This document shows positions 9,311 through 19,868 of a stretch of DNA of 64,000 nt, in pieces. The notes under the pieces were generated by a model that saw nothing but the letters and a program-made list of their open reading frames with translations, did no database searches and was not told the DNA's origin. The DNA comes from Copromyces sp. CBS 386.78 (Eukaryota > Ascomycota > Sordariomycetes > Sordariales > Sordariaceae). The stretch covers positions 434,001-498,000 of the forward strand of contig MU839085.1 in NCBI GenBank assembly GCA_030685235.1, read 5' to 3'. Position numbers and translations under genes: made by a program. The stretch's first letter is position 1; each line of letters begins with the position of its first letter.

Positions 9311-11647
9311 AGGTACAAGAACCGCCGGGGATTGACGACGCCGGCTGATGCCGGGGAGGTGCCTGGGGCCTTCCTTTTCGGAGATGACAATGACGACAAC
9401 GCCGAGAGCACGAGCGAGGAGGTGGACGGGGAGATGCTGGGTAGGGAGGAATTGGTGATGCTTTGCCGCGCTTTGGGAGGAGATGGGGATCGAAGTGGGG
9501 GAATACCCAAAACACTTGAAAAGCTCCAGCAGATCCGGAGGGAGACGCTGGAGTGGGCGATGAGGGGAGATGAGAAGAGAGAGGAGAAAGAGGCAATTGC
9601 CAGGGAGGAGAGGAGAATCCGACGCCAAGAGAGGGAACGGAAGAGGAGGGAAAAAGAGAGGAAGTTGAAGGAGGTGAGGCGTGTTGAAAGAGCAAAAGAG
9701 CGGGCTAGACAAGAGAGACGGGAGAGTAGGGCGCGCAGAAAGAGGGCCGAAAAGGAAGCAGTAGAGAAGGCAGAGGAGGAAGACAACGTGAAGAACGACA
9801 CAGCGGCCGATACCTCGGACGACACGGCGGATAACACAACGGACTGTGACAACAAAAAGGACGACAAGGTCGAGAAGCAGAAAAACGTCAACGCCGACAA
9901 TAGTATAAAGAAGGGAACAAAGCTTAAAGAGGAAGCAAACGAATTTAGCTACAGGAAAGAAAAGGAAATGGAGGAGGCAAAGAATCAGCCCGTGAGGCAG
10001 TCGAGAACCCAACCGACGAGTACGCCTATGACTCTGCCGCAGCAAAGTCATTTAGGAGGCAGAAACGATTCCCATCATAAAAGATCCATGCTCTCCAGCA
10101 GCAACCATTCGCCAATAGGAAAGCCCGTGGAGCGCCAAAAGACAACCCAAGGAGTAAAGGTCCAGTCGTCAAGACGGTTAGCGACCCAACAGAATATATC
10201 CCTTCCTCCGCCGGGAGACAAGCGTCCGGGGGTCGTCAACGACGCTTGCCACGAGGGCGTTGCCGGCAGAAAGGAAAACACTTCAACCGCTCGGACACCG
10301 ATATTGAAGCCCTCCCAACTCACAACCAAGCCACCAAACCATTGCAAAACTCCGGTGGTAGAACCCTCTCGATCGACTCCGAGTTTGCCGGTTCAAAGAC
10401 CGGGATCAAAGACCTCCCAGCTCAGTTCCAATCCGCCAAAGAATGAGGACAAGCCGGCACAAGGGCCCTCTCGGCTGGACCCCAGTTTGCCGATTCAGGT
10501 ACGGAGATTGAAGCCCACTCGATCGATCCTCAGCCTGTCCGGTAATAAGGGTACTCGGCATTACAACCCCGTCCGGAGACGGAAGAGCGTAACGTGGGCG
10601 GCGTCTCCGGTTTTGAATGCCATCAGATGGATCGAATCGAGAGAGGAGTTAAGGGAAGCGGAGGAGGAGGAGGCGGCCCGGAGAGGATACAGGCCCCCGT
10701 ACGTATCTGAAGATGAGACGTCAGAATGGGGCGGTTCGTGTACCTGTTCTCAAGGGAAGAAAGAGGAAGTATCGCAACCTGTGCCGGAATCCTCAGAGCC
10801 CCAAGCTCCCCGACGTCTCTCGAATCCTCCGGTACAGACATCAGAGACATCGCCTGGAGTGTCGGCGTCGTCAGGAACTGAATATAACTTAGCTCAACAC
10901 CAAAGGGACAGCTTTCCAGCCGCACCAGTTCCGGAAACGTCCTTGAGGCGCCAGGGGGCCATCAAGGTGAAGGAAACAGGAGAGAAGATGATTCTTCCTA
11001 AACTGGAGGGCGGTTCCTTTACGGAAGAAAAAATTTCGACGCCAAACCACACGCCGGAACCCGGAGCCTTTCCATCTGTGGTGCCGCTGAAGGGAGATGG
11101 CGTAGCCCGGGACGAGAAGACCCTCAACCTGAAGAATGAGGACAAGATACCGACACAAGGAAACTCGAACTACTCTTCCAACGTCAATGCCGGCTCCATG
11201 TCTCACCACGAGAGACAACCACCGGGACCTGATGACACGCCCCGATCCTCCTCTCAACCCGAGCATCTTTCCTTCAGGGAGAGGCTTGACATCTTCAATC
11301 GGCAATCGGACCCGCCAGCGCGCTCGAAAAGGCCCGCGTCCGAAATGGTCGAGCCGAGTACCTCACCTCCGCCGACTTTCCAAAGAACGAATACATGTAC
11401 CCACCAAAGGCCCTCAGGCAGCAACGAGAACTTGACCCACAGTGTAGCAGAAGCGGAGTCATCAGTCTCCATTACGAGCACCAAAACAGAGTACTCTCGC
11501 AGCGCCGAGTCCGAAGTGTGGGAGCAGTTTCTCGAGACGGGCTCTCCAGATATGTTCCTGGCTGCCGCTGCCCCAGGTAGTGGGCATCAGTATTGCGCAT
11601 GTTCGAGTTGTGTTTGGGCGCTGACGAGCCGTGCTGGCCAGGAGTAG
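9311..11647 (+). CDS. Large basic, low-complexity protein with C-terminal YCAC..C.W motif
   Basis: The frame is open from 9311 to TAG 11645-11647 (778 codons); the first ATG is at 9434. From the residue numbered at TTG 9332: an acidic start (GDDNDDNAEST); a long Arg/Glu/Lys-rich coiled-coil-like helix at about 85-150; a disordered Pro/Ser/Thr-rich region containing three degenerate copies of a PS.PT/..SLPVQRPGSKTSQ-like unit at about 330-400; a motif RRKSVTWAASP at about 413; an acidic helix after it; LSFRERLDIFNRQ at about 646; and, at the end, SEVWEQFLETGSPD and YCACSSCVW. The last two motifs recur in the gene at 13235, so these are paralogues about 1.6 kb apart. Domain content suggests a scaffold or nucleic-acid-associated protein, but I know no function. 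The start is unsettled because an in-frame TAG directly precedes the open stretch. Confidence 0.6.
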   Translation, partial: RYKNRRGLTTPADAGEVPGAFLFGDDNDDNAESTSEEVDGEMLGREELVMLCRALGGDGDRSGGIPKTLEKLQQIRRETLEWAMRGDEKREEKEAIAREERRIRRQERERKRREKERKLKEVRRVERAKERARQERRESRARRKRAEKEAVEKAEEEDNVKNDTAADTSDDTADNTTDCDNKKDDKVEKQKNVNADNSIKKGTKLKEEANEFSYRKEKEMEEAKNQPVRQSRTQPTSTPMTLPQQSHLGGRNDSHHKRSMLSSSNHSPIGKPVERQKTTQGVKVQSSRRLATQQNISLPPPGDKRPGVVNDACHEGVAGRKENTSTARTPILKPSQLTTKPPNHCKTPVVEPSRSTPSLPVQRPGSKTSQLSSNPPKNEDKPAQGPSRLDPSLPIQVRRLKPTRSILSLSGNKGTRHYNPVRRRKSVTWAASPVLNAIRWIESREELREAEEEEAARRGYRPPYVSEDETSEWGGSCTCSQGKKEEVSQPVPESSEPQAPRRLSNPPVQTSETSPGVSASSGTEYNLAQHQRDSFPAAPVPETSLRRQGAIKVKETGEKMILPKLEGGSFTEEKISTPNHTPEPGAFPSVVPLKGDGVARDEKTLNLKNEDKIPTQGNSNYSSNVNAGSMSHHERQPPGPDDTPRSSSQPEHLSFRERLDIFNRQSDPPARSKRPASEMVEPSTSPPPTFQRTNTCTHQRPSGSNENLTHSVAEAESSVSITSTKTEYSRSAESEVWEQFLETGSPDMFLAAAAPGSGHQYCACSSCVWALTSRAGQE

Positions 11648-13234
11648 AGGGGAGATAGTCAGATCACCGCGGGGACGGGTGAGTGGCGTTGTCGTCGATG
11701 GCGACGGCCCGGAGACAGAAGGCTCGGTCGGCTCGCCATGTGGGTTTGTACTGGTCTGCAGATGACTTGTTAGCTTGAGGCAAGGGAAGCAATAGGAGAC
11801 AGCTGGAGACGGGTCTGCGGGAGGGGTTGACTCGGCGGGCGGCACGTTGGAATAAGATAAGTTGCAGTAGATCGTGCGCCTGAAACGGAAAGGATTCATC
11901 GTCGCCGAGGGAAGAGAAGATGCAAACCGACGTGTGCAAGTAAACCATGAAGTGATTTCTTTTCACGTGCCAGTGACGGTATTGTTTGGTTTAAAAGCGA
12001 GGGACGGCGAGTTGCGACAGCGGAGCGTGAGAGCGATGCGATGGCATGTGCGTTACCTCACTAACAAACCTGCAAAATTGGGTGCATTCCTGATACGGTA
12101 ATAGCGCGTTGTGCAGTAACTGAACTTGTACGACCATAACGGCAGGCACGAACATTTCGAATCCGAATCAGTTACTCCACTAACATGTTGTCACCGAGAC
12201 GTGTAGTACAAGAGATAGCGTCGTAGCTCAGTCGGCCGTCCCGTTGCCGTTGACAGAGACACGCATTTGCACATCTTGCCACTGTGTTTTTGGTTCATTT
12301 AGGGTGTGTTTCTTTCCTTTCTTGAACGGATGAGAAGCATTATAGATGGATGTTGTCAAACGATGTTGTCGGACATGGGTTGGAGTTTCGACTCGCTGGC
12401 AATTTGGCACGGTTGAAGATGCTTTGTTACCCCCGTGAGCCGCAGAGGCTTATTTTGACGTTGGATCATTGTCCTTCTACGAGACACTTCAGACAAACTA
12501 GTACCCAATATGAATTAGACAAGCTCCGTAAAAGATCTACAAAGGTTTTATGAACCCCAGTTGCGTTCTAATGCAGCATTGTCGTCGAGTGTCTCGAGGT
12601 CTTCATTTGACTGTATGTTCTTCGGTAGCACCGTCCACCCTTGATTTGTTTTCCTGACCCGTCAGGGACTTCGTCGGCCATTACAATATCTCTCCAGGGA
12701 TGACTAGAAGAGTCGTATATAGCCATGTTTTGTCAAGATTTGGTTGCCGTTTGGTTTCCCAAGGTTATACCATCGACATCGTCAACCCATTGGCCCTCAG
12801 TTCTTTGCCAGTTCCATTAACGTCAGCGTTCATGGCACAATGGCGTTGGTCTCAGAGAACCTTGATCCTATACCTTCCATTTCGTTCGGACGCTGTCCGA
12901 GTATCATTATCGCACACCCTTCTTACAGATCATGAACAGTGATGCTGTTCACCGCTGTTCAGGCTTTCGGGCAAACAACAACACCAGTCGCCATAGCGAC
13001 GACCATGGTGACCGTCAGCGACCAGAGACCTTAACGTCGAGTATATCCCATGACTTCTGATGCTTGTACAGGATGGACACTTCCTCTCTCTCCATCATCA
13101 TCACAACGCCAAACTGGTCAAGCTGATGAACCATATTGCTCACCAACGTCACCATACCATCAATACCGCAACGACTATCATTGCGCCTTGCATCACAAAG
13201 CAAAACCTGATATAGACTTGTCCAATCCGGCAAA
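11648..13234. other. Intergenic region between the two paralogues
   Basis: Only short overlapping frames are seen. An 80-codon frame at 12700-12942 and a 67-codon frame at 13050-13253 show no family. TA-rich leader sequence precedes the gene at 13235. Confidence 0.35.
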
Positions 13235-15211
13235 ATGTTCGACCGTTTGCTAAAGGCCTTCAGCCCACGCGACAAAAAGTCCGAGAGTCGACCTCTACTT
13301 CGGTTCACCGTCCGCGGTCGGAAAACCCACGATGGCAAGCATCCAGAGAGATCTCGGCTGAGAAGGTGGCCACAGTTGGCATCGGCGCCGGCCCCAAACC
13401 CAGCACTCGAAAGAAGCCAGGATGATAGTCTCTCTGCCACTTATCAATCCGGATACTTGCCCTCAGTCGACATCCATCGCCATGGAGAGGAGCAATACCC
13501 CAAAGGAGACTCCCCATTAATCAATGCCCTCAGAGAACGGTCCAGGTCCTCTCCGCCTCCTAGGACACGAGCACCGACGCCTCACCCGAATGCCTCAAAG
13601 CCACACAATTTGAGGAGGGAGAAGACGGTGCGTTGGGGATCTCCTCTAGAAGTTCGCCTGGGGACAGCCGCTGAAGAGGAGGGAAAGACAACGACAGATG
13701 GGAACGATCCAACCGCTCCGACGAAAAAGCCAACCACTCGGACAACTCAAAGAGATGGGGATACACCGAGCGGCTATTCGGCCATGGAAGAGGAGGAGGT
13801 GAGAGTAACAGCCAACGAAGCCCGACCGTTGCAATCATTGCGCCGAAACAGGCGCTCAAGCATCCCAAGGCCAAAGCCTCAAGTCTCGAACCCGAACTCA
13901 TCAAAGCCGACTGCCCTTGCTGCCGACACTCAGAAACATATGCCGGCGCCTTTATGCATCCCAACCAAGCGCCAGAGCCGGGCTGAACCCGTGCCCTCGT
14001 TCGCCTCTGTTCCCGTCATCAATGTGAGTAACCCCAATAATACCTCTTGGAAAGATCAACCATACTAACCTTTTACCTCCCAGGAAAAGCCCAAAGACAA
14101 GTCTTCTACCACAGATTCGTCCAGGAAGAAGGAGTCGACAAACGCAGAACCCGGCTACAACCGTAATACCAGATCATTTCGGGAATATTCCTTCGAGAAG
14201 AAGCCCGAAGTTCTCCCCACCAGCTCTCGCTTTTCCCGCCTACGCCACGACGCCACCAAGACAGACAGCAACGCGGTGCCATCTAAGCCAACCTCGTACC
14301 TGAAGTGCGAGCCTAGACGTCCTCGTTTCGCCAATGCCGTCAGGACCCAGACTGCCAACGTTGTCAAGCCAACTGTTGCATTGGCCAAGTCTTGCACAAC
14401 TCCGGCTGTTCAAGACGCAAAAGGCTTTTGGAAGGAAGTTGATAGTAATGATAATGGCGATAGTGTTGCTTTCCCTTGTCGCTCCAAGCACGGCATAGTG
14501 AAGACATCCCATGGAAAGAGTCCATTAGTTCTAAAGCCTGTTATTGTGAAGGCGTCCGATAATAGTGCTCCATCCAAGCCCCCCGCGTCCGCGATCCCAG
14601 TCTCGTATTCAAGTTCGTCGTTCCACGCGGCCAAGAGCTTTTGGAGCGAGCTTAGTACCACTAGCAGTTGTGATGCCGTTGTATCCGGTTCTAGCGGTAA
14701 ATCATCTGTTATTCGCGATGTGTGCAAGACCTCAAAGGTCGTCGAGTTGTCGGCCTACACTGCCTCGACTTCGAACTCCAACCAAAGGGCGATGAAGAAG
14801 CAAACCAACAATGCCGTCGACCAGGCCAAAGCAATTAGTCGCAGCCGTATTCCCAGGGCCAGATCAACAGTCATCGCTTCCACCAAGACTGAGAGTGGCC
14901 TTTCCCAGACCGCCGCAAGCTCAGTTGCGTCATATTACACAACCAAAACCCATCTTGCTCCCAGCAACGTCGGCGGTTCAACCACCAGCGCTACCGCTTC
15001 CGTCGCCACTTCCAGCTCCATGCAAGCAGATTATACACCTTCGATTCAGTCCCAGCTATGGAACGACCTCATGGACTTCTGCACTCCAGACCGAGATCCA
15101 GAATCGAAGTTGTCTTCCTGCGCGCCATACTGCGCCTGCGACGACTGCCTCTGGCAAAACGAGATCGAAGTTGATCTGTCCAGCACGGTGGCTCGTGTTG
15201 GCAGGCGGTAG
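13235..15211 (+). CDS. Two-exon basic Ser-rich protein, paralogue of the 9311-11647 gene
   Basis: Exon 1 is 13235-14023 and exon 2 is 14084-15211, separated by a textbook 60-nt intron (gtgagt, branch tactaac, acceptor cccag) in phase 0. The product is 638 residues. ATG 13235 has good context (caaaATG). Features: a basic N-terminus (MFDRLLKAFSPRDKK); a motif REKTVRWGSP at about 128 matching RRKSVTWAASP of the neighbour; long Ser/Thr/Pro-rich disordered sequence with FWKEV and FWSEL repeats (about 370 and 450); and a C-terminus SQLWNDLMDFCTPD....YCACDDCLW at about 590-620, matching SEVWEQFLETGSPD....YCACSSCVW. The four-residue YCAC plus C.W end could bind metal, but that is speculation. Same strand as its paralogue, consistent with tandem duplication and strong divergence. 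Confidence 0.8.
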
Positions 15212-18200
15212 AAGCCCGGTGGGGAGTAGACGATTGGAGGACAAGGGAGAATATGGGACCATGGATGGGAGCTCGAATCAATCGACGGTTGGAACGAGGA
15301 ATTTGGTAAATGGGGATGGATTGTTCGGCGCTACGAGTCTCGGTCGGGCAATCGTGCAGTCGGGTGGTCGGTTCGGCGGTTCGGCGGTTCGGCGGTTGGG
15401 TCGCTCGGGAAGAGAAAGAGTTCGCTGTCTAGAGGTATGGATGAGAATTTCGAAACATGGTTCGGCAAAATTGTTTGTATGAAGGGAGGGAAGGAAGGGG
15501 TCGGGTTCATGCCTGCAGGGTGGAGACGGATAACAGCGGGAGAAGATGCGGCTCCTCATCTGCATCACGCAGGAACATTTTCAGCGGGAAGGACCGAAGG
15601 AGTGGTGGATGGTTGGAGGCCGCAGTCGATAAGTAGAGGTACCTAGAAACCATAGAAGCCGGGTACCCCGTCGGGACCGAAAGCGGACGGGACTGGGAAG
15701 GAGACAGGTAACACTACAACCCGGAAATTCTCAAATGTTAGCCTGAGGAAGGAACGTTGTATACCGTGAGTAGTAAGCAGCAACTGATGATGGCATCTGC
15801 GAGTGAGGATGATAAGGTACCTCTACTCATGCTTAATAACCATAACTCCTACATTCCCATCGATTAAATCCGCTCATTTTGTGTGTCTCTTGTTCCTCTC
15901 TCGTAACCTCGCTTAGTAGGTTAGCCAGGCGGATAAGTAAATGAAGCAACCCATAGAGGAAAAGGAGCAAAAAAAGAGGAGTGAGCGTGGTTCGAACGCA
16001 GGACGTGCCGTGACAACTGGAAAGGAGTAGAAGAGCCTTATTTGCGTAGCCGGAAGACGCCAGCTGTCAACACTAGCTGTTAGACAAACTTACAGGCACA
16101 CTTGTACTCTGGAATAGCTGGCCCTGCCACTAGGCAGGTGCCAACGGCCTGGAGAGGGGGTAGGGGAAGGGATACGGGGTAGGCCTTCGTCTGACAGCCC
16201 CGGCAATTTGAAGTTGAGCGACGCATCACGCCGCTCGACCACGAGCCCACTGAATTGTTGAAAACCTGGTCCGAACCTTTTGTTTATCAACCAGCCTTAG
16301 CAATATACATCAGACGAACACTCGGTGGGGATTGCTTTTGGAGAACTCGAGATGAACGGGACGTACTTTCCACACGAAGATGTATCTTTTGCACCCGACG
16401 TGCCTGCACGCTCTTTCCACCAGTGTCAACTCAGGTAATGGCTACCTAAGAATTGGCCAGCTGCTCCTGCTTCAATGACCGTCTGCGCCTTCCGTCCAGC
16501 ATTTGTCTACATCACCAATGTACCATGCAGTTACACCTTCTCGTGCAGCACGTCATACCTTCGCGATCTTTTGCGGACGAACGCTGTGGGGTGCTGAACC
16601 CGCCTGCCATGTCCCTCATTCTGGCACGTTCTTCCTCTTTGCAAGGAATGATGGCCGCATCGACCATTCATCAACCTATCCCTCTTCCTTTCTGTTTCAT
16701 AACATCACCTCCGCTTCTTTGGTCTTCTTCGCCTCCGATACATGGTGCCCTTTGTGGATGTCGCTCCTGCCACTTCCCGATCAAGATAGTGCACTATCTG
16801 GAGGCCACCCGGACAATTAGCAATCAAGATCAAGTTGAATCTCATTCAAGGATTCCTACCGCGACACTCGACTCCACGCCAACCACTTCGCTGATCGTCA
16901 TCGCCGACAACATCGACACCACCGCAATATGAACTAGCTACCGCTTCTTTAGGCTGCCAAGTATCAAACGTCTGAATTTGTTGTGTCATGTCGCTTTCAA
17001 CTAACTGATTGGTCTACAAATAGTATCAACGGCCTCACCACCTGACGACGGCGCGACACGCCACACGATAAGCGATCTCGATGGCATCCTACTCGCATCA
17101 TCACGTTCCCACTTTACGCAGCAGTATACCACGCTAGATTGTCGACCGAGAAATCGGCCAACGGTGTCAGAGAAGGACGAGCCTCAAGTGTCAGTAAGCA
17201 CACAGCTAAAATAGAGTACGGGGCAGTCATGCTGCGCAAGAAAGCAGCGCCCATGTGAGCCAGTGGCCTGGATACGGGTCAGATCCGAGCGGACATACGG
17301 AAACCGGGAGCACCCTTTGGAGAGCACGAATGCAGCGGATCAGGCCAAGCGGCGCACCTCCGGACATGTACGTCGACCAACAAGTGGAATCCCATGTCTC
17401 ACACCACCAAATCCCATCAAGCAGGCCGCGAATTAATGGCATTGTTGCCATGGGGTTCTATGAGATGGATCACGAAAGATGATGAGAATGATGATGATGT
17501 GTATTGAGGGATCCAGCTATCTGAAGCTGGAGGGGATCACCAGCTATATAGAGCTGGTGATACAAAGAGGAGGAAGGTCTGCAAAGGAGGGGATTCTGGG
17601 AGGTGCCAGATCCGCTGTCAAAGGAGGGTTGCAGGGCAAAGGCCCTGCAGCGCAAAGGACTAGCGGTCTGTGCAGCAAACGCCCAGAATCTTCTCACAGG
17701 TTCTCGTCCTTTATTTCCTTCCATGACATGCTAATACTCCGCTCCGCCGATCCTTGGAGAGCTGGCTACCGCGTTCGTGATCCTACCGAGCATGATGGTG
17801 GGAATCGACACGGAGCGTGGATGGGCGACTTGGTATGTCTTCTTTTCTTCTTTTGTGTCATCATTTTCCGTACCTCCTCGGAACCAAGCGGTTCCGGCCC
17901 CGCCGGCGCAAGTCAGATGGACTAGACATGGGTTTACCGAAGCGAGGCGATGGGTGCTGGCGGCCCGGGAAAGGGCTGATGGAGACTTTTGGTCCCCGAC
18001 TTGATAATTCTGTGGAGGTCAGTCAGGTCACCTCCAGTGGGATGGTGAGGTCAAAACACAGTTACACTAACAGAGAGTCAAGGAAGTGGATGCCTCCCTT
18101 CCGAAGAGTTTCGGACTGGAGATCGACTGCCTTGCCGTGGTTCGACGGGAGAGTATACGTTGGACATGTCTTAACAGTCTCGTGAAACCATGATGCGACC

Positions 18201-18376
18201 GCGATGCGAACAGGTAGCACCCGACGGATGGAAGCAGTGGATTTGTTGGTGTCATCGGAGACTGTTGACTCAACTGAGACGAACGACTCGATCGAAAATC
18301 CGAGACAGCCAATGTTAGCTGCAGTGTCACGGGAAGACACCAGACATTAGCGGCTTCGAATTCGATGATATATGAG
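15212..18376. other. Sparse region; no confidently supported gene
   Basis: A short tandem of gttcggcg units lies at about 15365-15395. Overlapping frames at 16453-16932 and 16503-16820 (plus) and 18062-18340 (minus, balanced composition with no family) are possible exon fragments only. At 17511-17700 several strong inverted repeats cluster (separate entry). Confidence 0.3.
17513..17692. repeat. Cluster of stem-loops
   Basis: Three nested or adjacent inverted repeats are visible: ccagctatctgaagctgg at about 17513, atcaccagct..agctggtgat at about 17537-17562, and tgcagggc..gccctgca at about 17630-17650. A wider pair, gattctggg (about 17593) and cccagaatc (about 17682), encloses the last. This may be a small structured element or decayed MITE. 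Confidence 0.4.
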
Positions 18377-18834
18377 GAGCTTGACTTCCCGCACCGTCCC
18401 TTTTGACTTGATGCACCCTTTTTGACTTGGCGCACCGCCCTGGCAGCTGATATAGTTTTTAATCGTTTTTATATGAAAATTTCGATATTTTCAATGTTTT
18501 GAGTACAGCAACTAAGTCGATCGCTGTCGCTGTCGCAGTCGCTATTACGGTCGCTACCGTAGTCGCTATCATGGTAATACGGTCGCTATCGCTAGCAATG
18601 ACGGTATAGAAACTAATTTAAATTGTATTGTGTTGAAATGTGGCTTTGACTGTGCGAGAAAATATCGTTTGCCGGTAGCTGAATATTTAAAACATTTTAC
18701 GGATTGATTTTACTATACAAAACGGGGTGCTTTACATATCAGCTGTCATTCAGCTGTCGGGTGGAGTAAGTGCGGTGCATCAAGTCAAAAAAGGGTGCGC
18801 GAAGACATTAGGGGCGGTGCGGGAAGTTAAGCTC
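18377..18834. mobile_element. hAT-like non-autonomous element with perfect 8-bp target duplication
   Basis: The 458-bp element begins GAGCTTGACTTCCCGCACCG and ends with the complement of GAGCTTAACTTCCCGCACCG, one mismatch in 20. Inside each arm further blocks match (tttttgactt.g.gcaccg, cagctgatat). The octamer tatatgag stands immediately outside both ends (18369-18376 and 18835-18842), an exact 8-bp target site duplication typical of hAT-superfamily transposition. The middle is AT-rich with gtcgct repeats at 18520-18600 and has no ORF. Mobilisation would need a transposase elsewhere. Confidence 0.8.
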
Positions 18835-19616
18835 TATATGAGAGAGCTTCCAACTTGCCATCTTGCCGTTTTCGGGCAGATGGACTTCCTCCTCGCCGGT
18901 CGAGCGATGAGTGATCGGAGGGAGTGCTTGAGATGAGCACGTGGGGATTTCGGGGGAGGGGGAGGTCGGACAGGGATTGTGCAAAAGGGCAATTAAACCC
19001 CTGACTTCGATTTCCATGTGGTAAACAAGGTCTGGAAATCCTCGATTTAAGGGTTCAGTGTCCCATTCCTCCTCAAACCTCACGAGCAGAATCTCTGGAC
19101 ATCTATCGGAAGTCAAGCGATTGGTCGGAGCCGGATTATTCTTATACCTTGTGGGAGCTCTGGACGGCCCTTTTAGGCTTCCGTCGCATTTTGCGATCTG
19201 AGGTGGTAGCGCCATGGATCTGAATCGATTTTGCCCCCAACCCAAAAGTATGCGGATATCTTCCTTGCAATTCCGGTGTTGTGGTGCTAACGTACATGAT
19301 TAGCTCGTGGCGCCGAGAAGTTGTGGCTTTTGTGCATCGCAATTGCCATGGTCATCGAATCAGATTCGTGAACGCACTCCCCGTCAGCTGGCGAAGCGAC
19401 ACCATCGTTAATCTAGAACACTGCGTCGCACGAATAGAAGCAAGCCACCAGTAACCATAGTATGACGCTCGCAATGGTGCATTGCATGAGTGAGGATTTC
19501 TTCGAATGCACATGCCTCCTCGCTGACGACATACAGGAGTTTGACAGCCGCCGAGCAGAGAGGCAGATCATCACCACTTTTGTCAGATTGGCACGTAGGG
19601 TGGAGATTAAAAGGTA
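18835..19616. other. Unique DNA left of the Copia block; one weak minus-strand frame
   Basis: A minus-strand frame from ATG 19215 to 18808 (136 codons, with EILLVRFEEEWDTEP and PDLVYHMEIEVRG) ends inside the right inverted repeat of the hAT-like element, as if truncated by that insertion. No family was recognised and no introns could be set. Base composition is normal here and drops sharply at 19617. Confidence 0.25.
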
Positions 19617-19868
19617 TGTAATAAAAGGTGATTAATTCTAATAATCCTTATCTCTATCCTTCTCGAAAATTACCAGGGTTTAAGTACAAGATCTAGGGAT
19701 ATTAGGAGGCTAGTCCTTATACGGTAATATTGTTAAACAATTCAAATATCGAATTATAAATATAAGAGGATTTCTATACCGTATATATAATATATAAGGT
19801 TATCTAAATAAGGAGGTATATATTAGACTAGAAGTCTAACTATCTATATACACCCTAATAATTTAATA
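19617..19868 (-). repeat. Left (3') LTR of the Copia element
   Basis: 252 bp, same length as its partner. Its outer left end keeps TGTAATAAAAGGTG while the inner end is strongly converted to A/T. Confidence 0.85.

Noticed and set aside
12225..12245. A-box-like gtagctcagtcgg
   Set aside because: No B box or tRNA fold follows.
15975..16100. tRNA-like gttcgaacc near 15990 on the minus strand
   Set aside because: A B-box-like string is present but no A box at the right distance and no acceptor or T-stem pairing.
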